From Candidatus Moduliflexus flocculans (GTDB lineage: Bacteria; Moduliflexota; Moduliflexia; Moduliflexales; Moduliflexaceae), in assembly GCA_000739515.1 (NCBI GenBank), contig DF820457.1:785275-834035 (forward strand): a DNA stretch of 48,761 nucleotides, written 5' to 3'. Shown in pieces: positions 1-8,919 of this stretch. A program made the translations under genes and the position numbers. Within the stretch, counting starts at the first letter, position 1. Every line of letters starts with the position of its first letter. The notes under the pieces were generated by a model. That model was not told the DNA's origin, ran no database searches, and saw nothing but the letters and a program-made list of their open reading frames with translations.

Positions 1-86
1 GGGTTCTTGACACGAGCAATCACTCACGGACGAACCCACCCCTTGCCCCTCCCAGGAGGGGAATTGTCGGCGGCGCTGCGTAACAT
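1..86. repeat. MITE-like repeat, family A, truncated by window start
   Basis: This is the right part of a family A element, ending in the 12-bp terminal inverted repeat GCTGCGTAACAT at 75-86. It contains the CCCCTCCCAGGAGGGG core palindrome. Positions 1-88 are the reverse complement of 44772-44859 with about two mismatches, so this copy and the one at 44774-44921 are very closely related. The other copy is at 33638-33786. No coding capacity is visible. Confidence 0.8.
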
Positions 87-165
87 CAGTTACGAATATC
101 CTCATCTAAATATTCAGGGAGATGAATAGACATTCCTCCCTGCTCATGTGTCGGATCATAAAAAT

Positions 166-3018
166 ATGGAACGATTGGCCCGAAAACTCTTGCTTGTTGG
201 ATGGGATGGCGCTGATTGGAAAATGATCAATCAGTTATTGGACGCAGGCCAGATGCCAACCCTGGAAAACCTGATCAATCAGGGCGTCATGGGGAAATTG
301 ACGACGCTCGATCCGCCGTTTTCCCCAATGCTCTGGACAACGATTGCCACCGGCAAGCTTGCCGATAAACACGGCATTCTTGGCTTTACCGAACCGATGC
401 CGGATCGACTTGGCGTTCGCCCGGTCTCTTCAACCTCCCGAAAAGTAAAGGCATTCTGGAATATTTTGACGCAGTGCGGCTTAAAAACCCATGTGATCGG
501 CTGGTGGCCGTCGCACCCAGCCGAGCCGATCAATGGCATTTGCATTTCCAATCATTATCAACGCGCCAATCATCCAATTGATAAGCCCTGGCCAATGCTT
601 CCTGGAACGGTTCATCCTCCGGAACTCAGTCCGTTATTTGCCTGGTTGCGCGTTCATCCGGCAGAATTGACCGCCGCGCATATTTTGCCATTCGTTCCGG
701 AGGCTGCCAGGATTAACCAGGATCAGGATAAGCATCTTGACTCATTGGCTCGTATTCTCGCCGATTCAGCGACGGTACACGCTGCTGCGACCTGGATTCT
801 GGAAAACCAACACTGGGATTGTTTCACGGTTTACTACGACGCCATAGATCACTTTTCACATGGCTTTATGAATTTTCATCCCCCCCGAATGCAACATGTA
901 CCGGAAGAGATGTTTGAGCTATATAAGGATGTCGTTTGCGGCGGGTATCGTTTTCATGACATGATGCTGGCTCGATTAGTGGAATTGGCGGGCGACGATG
1001 CCACGATTATGCTGATTTCGGATCACGGTTTTCATTCCGATCACCTGCGCCCCGGTTTTCTTCCCAAAGAGCCGGCAGGCCCGGCGTATCAACACCGAAC
1101 GCACGGCATTTTTGTCTTAAAAGGACCACACATACAGCGTGACGAATTGGTGTTCGGCGCGTCGTTGTTAGATATTACGCCAACTCTTCTGACGTTATTC
1201 GGCCTGCCTATCGGCGCGGATATGGATGGAAAGCCATTGGTTCAGGCATTCGATCATCAGGTTTCAGTCGAACAGATTTCTTCGTGGGAGGATGTCCCCG
1301 GCGAATGCGGCATGCATCCAAAAGAATTTATCGAAAATCCGTATGATGCGCAAGCCTCGTTGCAACAATTGGTCGAATTAGGCTATATTGAGCCGCCAGA
1401 CGACAATATGCAGAAAAACATCGAGCGCGTTTCGCGGGAAGCCGATTATAATCTTGCGCGAGTCTATCTTGGCTCAAATCGCCCTGCCGAAGCGCTTCCG
1501 CTGTTAGAACGACTCGATGCGCAGATGCCGGGAGAAGCGCGTTTCGCGCTGCGATTAGCGCGATGTTATAAAGACACGAATCGTTTTGCAGACGCTCGAA
1601 CGGTGATCCGACAATTTCGCGAACAGGCGCTGCGTCATCAGCAGACACTTCGAGAGAAGTATGGCAATATCGAGCATGACGCCGCCATTTCCAATTCAAC
1701 GCATCAGGAAATATCTGCGAACTCGCAGCCGCCGCAAGAAAACGAAGAAAAACAACTGCGCGAACGAGCAGAGGCGCCACATTCTTTCCGTCAAATGCAA
1801 CAAGCGTTGATGCAATGCGAGCTTCTTGAAGGCGAAATATTATTAGCCGAGCATCACCCCAAAAAAGCGCTTGAACATTATCAGCGCCTTGAACGAACAA
1901 TGCGAGCGTATCGCCCGGCGTTTTTTTTGCGAATCGGCGAAGCGTATTTGAAACTACGACGCTGGAAACTTGCAGAAGAGGCATTTCGGCGAGGACTGCG
2001 GCATGATGCTGATAACTCGTTCGCCCATGACGGGTTAGCGGTGGCCTGTTTACGCCAAAAAAAGTATGAAAAAGCAATTGACGAAGCCCTGATCGCGATT
2101 AATCTGGCCTATCATTCCCCTCAGGCGCATTTTCACTTAGGAGAAGCATTAATGCGCAGCGGCGACGCCATCCGTGCGGCAGAGGCGTTTGAAGTCTGTT
2201 TGCGCATGTCGCCAGAATTTGGTCAGGCGCGGAACTCTCTGATTGACCTCTATACGAATCAGCTATACCAGCCAGAAAAGGCTGCCGCGCATCAGTCATT
2301 TTTTGTGCAAAAAAATACATTGACAGCCGCCAACAACGTTTCTATAATACATGACAGAATAGAGGTTGAGCCTGTCGCAACAGCAACGGCAATTCCTACG
2401 ACAGGCGAACAGGTTGAATTGGGAACGAAACTTACCGGTCGCTCTAACTCCTCTCCCATTATCGTTGTGTCCGGTCTGCCACGCTCCGGGACTTCGATGA
2501 TGATGCAAATGTTGATGAATGGGGGCTTGCCAATATTAGCGGACAATGCGCGTCCGGCGGATGAAAGCAACCCCAACGGGTATTATGAATACGAGGCCGT
2601 GAAGCGATTAGACAGAGAAAATGCCTGGCTGAAAAACGCTGAAGGCAAAGCGATTAAGATTGTTGCTCAACTGTTGTTCTTTTTGCCTGCGCGTTATAAT
2701 TACAAAATTATTTTTATGCTGCGCGACATGAACGAAATTATTCGCTCTCAGCAGGCAATGTTAGCCCGGCAGGGAAAAACCGGCACGCAGACGCCATCAG
2801 CCGCAATCCTCCGCCGGAATTATCAACGCATTATTGCGAAAGTCATGCGGTGGAGTGACGCAAAACATAACGTGTCGCTGTTGTATCTCAATTATGCTGA
2901 CGTTGTTCAACACCCGCAGCAGCAGGCGGAACAAATTCATCAATTTTTAGATGGCACGTTAAACCCTGTCACCATGGCGGCTGTCGTAGATGCAGCACTT
3001 TATCGAGAAAAGTCATGA
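166..3018 (+). CDS. Phosphodiesterase (AlkP superfamily)-TPR-sulfotransferase fusion protein
   Basis: The 950-residue product has three parts. Residues 1-365 are a type I phosphodiesterase/nucleotide pyrophosphatase domain of the alkaline phosphatase superfamily: the N-terminal metal Asp is in VGWDGADW (D14), the SPMLWTTIATG stretch near residue 60 holds the probable nucleophile, and ISDHGFHSDH (D286, H287) gives further metal ligands. Residues about 420-720 are tetratricopeptide repeats. Residues about 765-945 are a sulfotransferase domain with the PAPS 5'-phosphosulfate loop GLPRSGTS (770-777). There is no signal peptide, so it is probably cytoplasmic. The start is uncertain: ATG 166 is chosen because VGWDGADW normally lies close to the N-terminus, but an in-frame GTG at 148 exists and neither has a clear ribosome-binding site. 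The next gene starts 41 bp downstream, so co-transcription is possible. The substrate is unknown. Confidence 0.88.
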   Translation: MERLARKLLLVGWDGADWKMINQLLDAGQMPTLENLINQGVMGKLTTLDPPFSPMLWTTIATGKLADKHGILGFTEPMPDRLGVRPVSSTSRKVKAFWNILTQCGLKTHVIGWWPSHPAEPINGICISNHYQRANHPIDKPWPMLPGTVHPPELSPLFAWLRVHPAELTAAHILPFVPEAARINQDQDKHLDSLARILADSATVHAAATWILENQHWDCFTVYYDAIDHFSHGFMNFHPPRMQHVPEEMFELYKDVVCGGYRFHDMMLARLVELAGDDATIMLISDHGFHSDHLRPGFLPKEPAGPAYQHRTHGIFVLKGPHIQRDELVFGASLLDITPTLLTLFGLPIGADMDGKPLVQAFDHQVSVEQISSWEDVPGECGMHPKEFIENPYDAQASLQQLVELGYIEPPDDNMQKNIERVSREADYNLARVYLGSNRPAEALPLLERLDAQMPGEARFALRLARCYKDTNRFADARTVIRQFREQALRHQQTLREKYGNIEHDAAISNSTHQEISANSQPPQENEEKQLRERAEAPHSFRQMQQALMQCELLEGEILLAEHHPKKALEHYQRLERTMRAYRPAFFLRIGEAYLKLRRWKLAEEAFRRGLRHDADNSFAHDGLAVACLRQKKYEKAIDEALIAINLAYHSPQAHFHLGEALMRSGDAIRAAEAFEVCLRMSPEFGQARNSLIDLYTNQLYQPEKAAAHQSFFVQKNTLTAANNVSIIHDRIEVEPVATATAIPTTGEQVELGTKLTGRSNSSPIIVVSGLPRSGTSMMMQMLMNGGLPILADNARPADESNPNGYYEYEAVKRLDRENAWLKNAEGKAIKIVAQLLFFLPARYNYKIIFMLRDMNEIIRSQQAMLARQGKTGTQTPSAAILRRNYQRIIAKVMRWSDAKHNVSLLYLNYADVVQHPQQQAEQIHQFLDGTLNPVTMAAVVDAALYREKS

Positions 3019-3059
3019 ATACATAACACGTCTTCCCCATGCAGAAGGAGGAGTTTTGT

Positions 3060-3710
3060 ATGGCCAAAAAGCAGCAGAAAAGATGCTCTCAGACACCCAA
3101 GATTCGAAAACGATTGGCCGCCTATTCTGCAACTGCGGGAGCAGTTCTGACTCTGGGCAGCAGCGTGACGCTGATCATGCCAGATTCCAGCGAGGCGAAG
3201 GTGATCTATAAAGATGTAAATCAACCTCCATTGGTATCAAACACATTTACGGGCAAATTTGGCACAGCACCATTTACGATTGTACATAGGCTGACTTTTT
3301 TGACGCCAAATTCGCTCACGTATGCCTCTATTTCTGTAGGAGGTGGAGCGGTTTCAACTTCGGCAGGATCCGCCAGGGCGTTACCCTACAGCAATTATAT
3401 TTCGGCGGTAGCGGGTGGAGCAAACGTCAATATCTGTACGCATAGATATAACACAGCCACAGGAGGAAGCGCAGGAAACGGAAATTTTCCAGCAGGAGCA
3501 GAGCTTTTTATTGGCGTGCGTTTCACTCTCTCAGGGGGGACGCATTACGGGTGGATTCGGATTAATGTCGCCGCGAAGTGCGGTTCTGTGGAAGTCGTAG
3601 ATTATGCCTACGAAGATGTCCCAGATACACCGATTCATCTTGGAGCGCCTGCGCCAGTGGGCGGAATTGTGCATGATATCAGCGATGCCGGAGACGCCTC
3701 ACAGGAATAA
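3060..3710 (+). CDS. Exported beta-rich protein with HYGWIRI-type domain
   Basis: This 216-residue protein starts at ATG 3060, set by the strong ribosome-binding site GGAGGAG at 3046-3052. An upstream in-frame ATG at 3039 lacks such a signal. The N-terminus is basic and followed by a hydrophobic stretch (KRLAAYSATAGAVLTLGSS), a pattern seen in a family of secreted proteins of uncultured bacteria that often continue with a short Asp-rich motif, as here (VIYKDVN). The C-terminal half carries FIGVRFTLSGGTHYGWIRI and later VDYAYEDVPDTPIHLG, typical of that family. The body is rich in Ser, Thr and Gly, consistent with a secreted beta structure. Function is unknown. It probably forms a transcription unit with the lipoprotein gene 33 bp downstream. 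Confidence 0.8.
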   Translation: MAKKQQKRCSQTPKIRKRLAAYSATAGAVLTLGSSVTLIMPDSSEAKVIYKDVNQPPLVSNTFTGKFGTAPFTIVHRLTFLTPNSLTYASISVGGGAVSTSAGSARALPYSNYISAVAGGANVNICTHRYNTATGGSAGNGNFPAGAELFIGVRFTLSGGTHYGWIRINVAAKCGSVEVVDYAYEDVPDTPIHLGAPAPVGGIVHDISDAGDASQE

Positions 3711-3743
3711 CAATATCTCGTTTTCTTTAGGGAGGACGTGCCT

Positions 3744-4394
3744 ATGAAGAAACAGCGATTCTTTAGGGGATTGATCGTCTTAGGTCTCGCGGCAGCCGGG
3801 ATGGTGGGATGTCATCTGTTCGAAGACCAATCACATCTTCCGACCGCGCCGATTGAAGCCACCAGCGATCAATATAGCAATTTTTTTGCGATGCGTCACA
3901 CGGTCTCCCCTATTTTCGAGTGGGATCCCGGCCATGACGTGTTTTGCGTGAACGTGCCGAAACGTGGCGAGTATCGGCTGACCTACGAAACGAACTGGGG
4001 GGTGTTCAACATTGTGTTTCGCGCCATTCGGCCAACCTATATGTACATTGGATTGCTTGAAAACGATGTCGTCAAAGCGATTGCGTTAGAAAACGGCACG
4101 ATTCCTGCAGACGCTGCGCCAGTCGCGGATGATGACAGCGTCATACGATTTGCCACACCAGCCTCGCCAATATCGTGGCAAACCGTATTCGTTTCCGGCA
4201 ACTCGCTGCCGGTTCCACAGGGAACGGCGGAATGCCGCGTCATTACCAGCACCAAAAATGCGCTTTCTTTTCAGGCTGCCCAGCCGACACCGCAAAAAAC
4301 GTCCCCATTCGCCGATGCCGAGAAAAAAGCGCGGCAAGCGGCGCGAATCAACAGAAGAAATGCCCGCCGACAGGCACGGCAAGCAGGATGGTGA
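3744..4394 (+). CDS. Putative lipoprotein of unknown function
   Basis: A 216-residue protein. ATG 3744 is preceded by GGGAGGA at 3730-3736, which excludes the GTG six bases upstream. Residues 1-25 form a lipoprotein signal (MKKQRFFRGLIVLGLAAAG) with lipobox MVGC, so Cys 25 is the expected lipidated residue. The mature part has about 155 residues with no family I recognise, then an Arg/Ala/Gln-rich basic tail over the last 30 residues (RRNARRQARQ) that could bind nucleic acid, cell-wall polymer or acidic lipid. It follows the exported protein gene closely and is probably in the same operon. It ends convergently with the sensor kinase gene, with a hairpin between them. Confidence 0.72.
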   Translation: MKKQRFFRGLIVLGLAAAGMVGCHLFEDQSHLPTAPIEATSDQYSNFFAMRHTVSPIFEWDPGHDVFCVNVPKRGEYRLTYETNWGVFNIVFRAIRPTYMYIGLLENDVVKAIALENGTIPADAAPVADDDSVIRFATPASPISWQTVFVSGNSLPVPQGTAECRVITSTKNALSFQAAQPTPQKTSPFADAEKKARQAARINRRNARRQARQAGW

Positions 4395-4408
4395 TGCTTG
4401 TTGCGAAC

Positions 4409-4439
4409 GTTGTCAGGTACGACGAACGGATCTGACAAC
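4409..4439. terminator. Hairpin between convergent genes
   Basis: Arms GTTGTCAG (4409-4416) and CTGACAAC (4432-4439) form an 8-bp perfect stem with a 15-nt loop. It lies 15 bases after the lipoprotein stop codon and 14 bases before the end of the convergent kinase gene. There is no adjacent T-run, so strength as an intrinsic terminator is doubtful. Confidence 0.4.
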
Positions 4440-4452
4440 TCTCCTCATTTCA

Positions 4453-6651
4453 TCAAACATTCTCGGCGTTGTAGAGTTCAAGGAGTTGTTGAATCTCTTC
4501 AATGCGGAAATCAGCAGCTAATCGGATAAGATTCTCGGCAAACAGTCCGCATTCCGAAAATTGCGTCTTTACCGCCGCCGCACGTTCCTGCAAGCCATCC
4601 ACGTCTCCCATCATCGCTAAACGATAGAGCGCGTTTAATTCGCTGGCGGGCGGCAGAACAAACGATCTTTTTTCTGGCTTAGCTTCTGGCACGGCATGTG
4701 CATTCTCAACGAATGGCGCGTGATATATCGCGCTCATAACTGGCAGCGTCAATTCGAACGAGAAAACGCTCCCCTGATTTACCACGCTTTCGACCCTCAA
4801 TGTACTTCCCATCAAATGCAGCAACCGCTGACTCAGCGACAACCCAATCCCAATGCCTTCGCTATACAAGCGTCGCGTATCTATAATATGAAACGCCTCG
4901 AAAATTCGCTCGACATGCTCCGGGGCAATCCCAACGCCAGTATCCTGAACGTCAAAACGAATCGTCGCAACTTGTCCGACATTCTGGCAGGTTATCCGGA
5001 ACGTCACGCTGCCGGAATGCGTAAATTTGATCGCATTGCTTAAGAGATTGCGCACCACCTGCCGCAGCCGCCGTTCGTCGCCAGTGACTATTGCAGGAAG
5101 ACTCGGATCTGGCTGATACTTGAAAATGAGTTGTTTTTCTCGCGCATACAATTCGTGGATTTCCACTAATTTTTTCAACATATTCGGAAGATGGAATTCC
5201 GCCGGTTCAAGAACGATTTTCTGCGCTTCGATTTTGATCAGGTCTAAAATATCATTGATCATCAGCAATAAATGCTCTCCATTTCGCAGAATAATCTGAA
5301 CCGCTTGTTCATGGCTGCGATGGAGTTCCTGCGATTGCTGGAGGATTTGCGCATACCCTAATATGGCATTTAACGGCGTGCGGAGTTCGTGACTCATATT
5401 CGCCAAAAACGCGCTTTTGGCGCGGCTCGCTTCTTCTGCGGCATCTTTCGCAATCAAGAGTTCCGCCGCAATGCGTTGCACTTCTTCTGTCATCGCCTGA
5501 CGCTCTTTGATTTCCACCCGCAATCGCTCATTCGTGTCGCTCAGTTCTTTCGTCCGCTCAGCAACCATGGCTTCAAGATGATCTCGGTGGGCGCTTAATT
5601 CCTGCTGCGAGCGTTCTAATGCGGAGAGCGTGTCATTCACGGTCATGCTTAATCGTGTCAATTCATCATTCCCGACGGCCTCCACTCGCCGGGAAAGGTC
5701 TGCGCCGCCGCGAATCTGCCGCAATCCATATTCGAGACGCCCTAAGCGCGACAGGACCACGCGCTCCAATTGAATCAGGATCACCGCCCCTAAGACGAGG
5801 CTGACGAGAAAGAGCGACACTAAGAAATAGCGCAAACTGAGGCGGCCTTGCTGAGAAATCGAGCGCGGCCTTTCAACCCGCGCAATCACGCACGGCTTGC
5901 CATACAAATCATAAATAACGGTATAACCGGCAATGGTATCTGCGTCAAGCATGTCAGTGAACATCCGCGTTTCCGGCAGCATCTGATCTAATGCCAGGCG
6001 AACATCCTGAGGAAGCGCCGCATCATCAACGAGATACATCGTCAGCGTCAATTGTGTCGTCTGCGCTAACATGTTAATTTCTTGCGTAGTTAAAAATCGC
6101 CCAAGCAGCAAAACCCCATGCACCGGCCCTTCTCGTTTTGAATCCAACACGGGATTGGCAGCAATCAACAGCGGCCCTTCCGGCAGCCGAATCAGGCCAG
6201 CCATTTTCCCGTCAGGATCGAGCAGGGCCTGCAATGACATTTCCGGCAAATATTCAAGGATTCCTTTCGAAACCGCAATTTCTTTTCCTGTTTGTAAATC
6301 AAATCCTTTGGCGAATACAATCTGATCTGGAATGCGAACGAATGCAAAGAGGTTGATGTGAAGGTTCTCGAACGTGGCATTCTGCATATTGCTTTCGATG
6401 AATGCCGTGTTTCTATCCTGAATGAACTGATAGGCGTCATCCCAGGCCGCGTAATCGCCGGCATATTTGGAGATCTCAGAGATAAGGTTATTAAGCGCAG
6501 CCTGTGCGCGGAGCAGGTGCTGCTGCATGTTATCGCGCTCCAGGGCCGTGAAGCTTTTCATGACGATCAGATGGGCCGCAGCATACAACAACACGATTAA
6601 CACAATACCTGATGCCGCAATAATCCCTAATGTTTTTTGGCGAAGTGTCAT
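4453..6651 (-). CDS. CHASE4-HAMP sensor histidine kinase
   Basis: A 732-residue membrane kinase. A first transmembrane segment (about 9-31) and a second (about 273-298) bracket a periplasmic CHASE4-like sensor domain containing YAGDYAAWDDAY. HAMP (about 300-350) and a coiled coil follow. HisKA has the phospho-acceptor His near residue 420 in MSHELRTPL. The HATPase domain shows the N box (NLLSNAIKFT), G1 box (DTGVGIAPEH) and G2 box (GIGIGLSLSQ). It has no receiver domain. Residues about 665-730 form a small helical C-terminal domain also found in the kinase at 8864-11125. This is the last gene of a four-gene sensory operon, 44 bp after the gene before it. The signal sensed is unknown. Confidence 0.92.
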   Translation of the reverse strand: MTLRQKTLGIIAASGIVLIVLLYAAAHLIVMKSFTALERDNMQQHLLRAQAALNNLISEISKYAGDYAAWDDAYQFIQDRNTAFIESNMQNATFENLHINLFAFVRIPDQIVFAKGFDLQTGKEIAVSKGILEYLPEMSLQALLDPDGKMAGLIRLPEGPLLIAANPVLDSKREGPVHGVLLLGRFLTTQEINMLAQTTQLTLTMYLVDDAALPQDVRLALDQMLPETRMFTDMLDADTIAGYTVIYDLYGKPCVIARVERPRSISQQGRLSLRYFLVSLFLVSLVLGAVILIQLERVVLSRLGRLEYGLRQIRGGADLSRRVEAVGNDELTRLSMTVNDTLSALERSQQELSAHRDHLEAMVAERTKELSDTNERLRVEIKERQAMTEEVQRIAAELLIAKDAAEEASRAKSAFLANMSHELRTPLNAILGYAQILQQSQELHRSHEQAVQIILRNGEHLLLMINDILDLIKIEAQKIVLEPAEFHLPNMLKKLVEIHELYAREKQLIFKYQPDPSLPAIVTGDERRLRQVVRNLLSNAIKFTHSGSVTFRITCQNVGQVATIRFDVQDTGVGIAPEHVERIFEAFHIIDTRRLYSEGIGIGLSLSQRLLHLMGSTLRVESVVNQGSVFSFELTLPVMSAIYHAPFVENAHAVPEAKPEKRSFVLPPASELNALYRLAMMGDVDGLQERAAAVKTQFSECGLFAENLIRLAADFRIEEIQQLLELYNAENV

Positions 6652-6660
6652 CGGACAAGC

Positions 6661-6696
6661 ATCAATCCTGTCAGGATGTTTCCAGGCAGGATTGAT
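6661..6696. repeat. Intercistronic hairpin in the sensory operon
   Basis: Arms ATCAATCCTG (6661-6670) and CAGGATTGAT (6687-6696) form a perfect 10-bp stem between two kinase genes, reaching into the stop codon of the upstream one. It could stabilise or partly terminate the operon transcript. No T-run is seen. Confidence 0.5.
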
Positions 6697-7871
6697 TACG
6701 CTGGAATGACGGCCATTGATTCATGGTCGCCGCAATGCTTCGGAAACCTCATGCGGAACGTCGTGCCTGCGCCAGGCACGCTTTCCACTGAGATGCTGCC
6801 GCCATTTTTTTCAATAAATTCTTTGCAGACGTTCAAGCCCAATCCCGTACCTTTTTCTCCCGCAGTGCCGGGTTGGTCGTAGCGCACGTCGAGCCGAAAT
6901 AACCGGGCAAGCGTCTCGGCGCTCATGCCAATGCCGGTATCGGCAATCGCCACTTCAATCGCGTCATCCTGCTGCGCGGCGGAAAGCGTAATCGAACCGT
7001 GCGCGGCGGTAAACTTCAGCGCATTCGAAAGCAAGTTGCGAATGACGGCGTCAATCATCGGGCGGTCGGCGTAGATGAGAATCGGTTCGGTTGCTGTCTG
7101 GCGAATGGCAATCTGTTTCTGCGCGGCAGTCGCCGCAAACAGTTTCACATTCTGCTCAAGCAACGGGCGCACATCAAGCGGGCGCGGCGCAAACTCAATC
7201 AGCCCGCGTTGAAGCCGCGACCAGGTGAGGAGATTTTCAAGCAGCGCATACAAGCGTTCTGTTGTGTCTCGCGCATCGCAGATGATTTCATGTTGTTCGC
7301 TGTCAGAGAGTTCGTTTTTCGAGTCGGTCAGCATTCGCAAACCGGTGATCACTGCGGAAAGCGGGCTGCGCAGATCATGAGAAATGATTGAGAAAAATTT
7401 ATCCTTGCTGGCGTTGAGCGCCTGTAACTGCGCATGTTTTTCCTGAAGCAGGAGATGCTGTTCCTGGAGTTGCTGCTGTAAACGGCGCATCGTCAAGTGG
7501 GTGCGGACTCGCGCCAGGACTTCCTCATGGTGCAGCGGCTTGGTCACATAATCCACGCCTCCGGCCTGAAACCCCTTGACTTTATCAGAAATTTCGGTCA
7601 ATGCCGTCATAAAAATGACCGGCGTATCCTTGAGCGCCTCGCGGGTTTTCATGCGACGACAGGTTTCGAAACCATCCATGCCCGGCATCATGACATCCAG
7701 CAGAATTAAATCAGGCTTGCCGTATTCGGCCTGTTGAATCGCGCTTTCGCCGCTGCGAGCCACCAGAATTTTGAATCCGGTTTGCTTGAGCGATTCTAAC
7801 AGCACCTGTAAATTCATCGGGTTATCATCAACCACTAAAATGACGGGTTTTACGAGTTCTTGAGATAACAT
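6696..7871 (-). CDS. Response regulator-histidine kinase hybrid (REC-HisKA-HATPase)
   Basis: A 391-residue soluble protein. The receiver domain (about 9-125) has the acidic pair D15/D16, phospho-acceptor D59 in LLDVMMPGMDG and the conserved Lys in YVTKPL. A Gln/Leu-rich coiled coil (about 128-160) leads to HisKA with His 165 in SHDLRSPL. The HATPase domain (about 270-385) has RNLLSNALKFT, ADTGIGMS and GTGLGLNV. A REC-first kinase like this usually receives phosphate from another kinase and passes it on, so it may link the membrane CHASE4 kinase with the cyclase in the same operon; that wiring is inference. It lies 64 bp after the cyclase gene and 44 bp before the CHASE4 kinase gene. Confidence 0.92.
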   Translation of the reverse strand: MLSQELVKPVILVVDDNPMNLQVLLESLKQTGFKILVARSGESAIQQAEYGKPDLILLDVMMPGMDGFETCRRMKTREALKDTPVIFMTALTEISDKVKGFQAGGVDYVTKPLHHEEVLARVRTHLTMRRLQQQLQEQHLLLQEKHAQLQALNASKDKFFSIISHDLRSPLSAVITGLRMLTDSKNELSDSEQHEIICDARDTTERLYALLENLLTWSRLQRGLIEFAPRPLDVRPLLEQNVKLFAATAAQKQIAIRQTATEPILIYADRPMIDAVIRNLLSNALKFTAAHGSITLSAAQQDDAIEVAIADTGIGMSAETLARLFRLDVRYDQPGTAGEKGTGLGLNVCKEFIEKNGGSISVESVPGAGTTFRMRFPKHCGDHESMAVIPA

Positions 7872-7935
7872 AATTCATCAAGGCTGAGCCATCAGACACA
7901 TCGAACGTCTCTGATAGTTTTCCATGCCTGCTCGC

Positions 7936-8919
7936 TCACGCAGTCTGCCGAAATACGGTGACGCGATTTTTCCCGTGTTCTTTTCCTTGATACAACGCTT
8001 GATCCGCTTCTTTCAGGCAGAGATGTATTCCCTTGTCGGCCTGGCACATGCTGATGCCGAATGTCATGGTTATCGCCAGCGCCTGGTTTTGATACTGATA
8101 TGGCTCATTGGCAATCGCGGCGCGCACGCGCTCGGCAAATTTTGCGGCGCCGCTATCATTCGTATCGGTGAGGAGCAGTAAAAATTCTTCGCCGCCCCAT
8201 CGCGCCACATGATCTTGCGCTCTGATATTGGCCTGCAATAACCGGGCGACCGATTTCAGCACAATATCTCCGCAATCATGACCGTAGTTGTCGTTCACCT
8301 GCTTGAAATTGTCAATATCGCAGATCACAACCGCAAATGATGCTCCGCTCCGCTCGCTGTGTTGTTTTTCCTGCTCCAATCGCTCAGTCATATCGCGCCG
8401 ATTCGCAAGCTCTGTCAACGGATCAATACGCGCCATGCGTTCAAGCTGCTGCTGAGAATCCAGCAATTTTTGATTGGTTTCCTGGAGTTCCTGATTGATT
8501 TTCTTTAACTCTTCGCGCGCCCGTTTCAATTCTAGATGCACATTGATTCTGGCAAGGAGTTCAACAATATTTAACGGTTTGGTGATGTAATCCACGCCGC
8601 CAGCCTCAAAACCTCTCAGCTTATCAACCGTCTCAGACAACGCTGTCATAAAGATCACCGGAATGTCCCTGGTATTCGGCTGTTGTTTCAAACAGCGGCA
8701 GGTTTCAAAACCATCCATGCCGGGCATCATGACATCTAACATAATGATCTCCGGTTTCGCAAAACCGGCCTGGCGGATCGCGCTTTCGCCATTGATCGCA
8801 ATCAACACTTTATAGCCAGCCTCTTTTAAGGATTCGAGCAATAAGTGTAAATTGGCGGGATAATCATCCACGACGAGGATGGTGGATTTTTCGCTCGATA
8901 ACGACATCATAGGTATCAT
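7936..8919 (-). CDS. Diguanylate cyclase with receiver domain (REC-GGDEF)
   Basis: A 327-residue response regulator. The N-terminal receiver has D18/D19, phospho-acceptor D62 and YITKPL. A coiled coil (about 128-165) joins it to a GGDEF domain whose active-site signature is GGEEF at 242-246, a form compatible with making c-di-GMP from two GTP. RAQD (233-236), exactly five residues upstream, is an intact inhibitory I-site, so product feedback is expected. Overall the design resembles PleD/WspR-type output. Its start overlaps the end of the upstream kinase gene by 56 bp; ATG codons at 8910 or 8907 are alternatives, and none has a clear ribosome-binding site. The receiver is very similar to that of the next gene, suggesting duplication. 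Confidence 0.93.
   Translation of the reverse strand: MIPMMSLSSEKSTILVVDDYPANLHLLLESLKEAGYKVLIAINGESAIRQAGFAKPEIIMLDVMMPGMDGFETCRCLKQQPNTRDIPVIFMTALSETVDKLRGFEAGGVDYITKPLNIVELLARINVHLELKRAREELKKINQELQETNQKLLDSQQQLERMARIDPLTELANRRDMTERLEQEKQHSERSGASFAVVICDIDNFKQVNDNYGHDCGDIVLKSVARLLQANIRAQDHVARWGGEEFLLLLTDTNDSGAAKFAERVRAAIANEPYQYQNQALAITMTFGISMCQADKGIHLCLKEADQALYQGKEHGKNRVTVFRQTA

Noticed and set aside
1328..2077. Open frame of 249 codons antisense to the phosphodiesterase fusion
   Set aside because: It has no ribosome-binding site or family resemblance, and the sense frame encodes a clear multi-domain protein.
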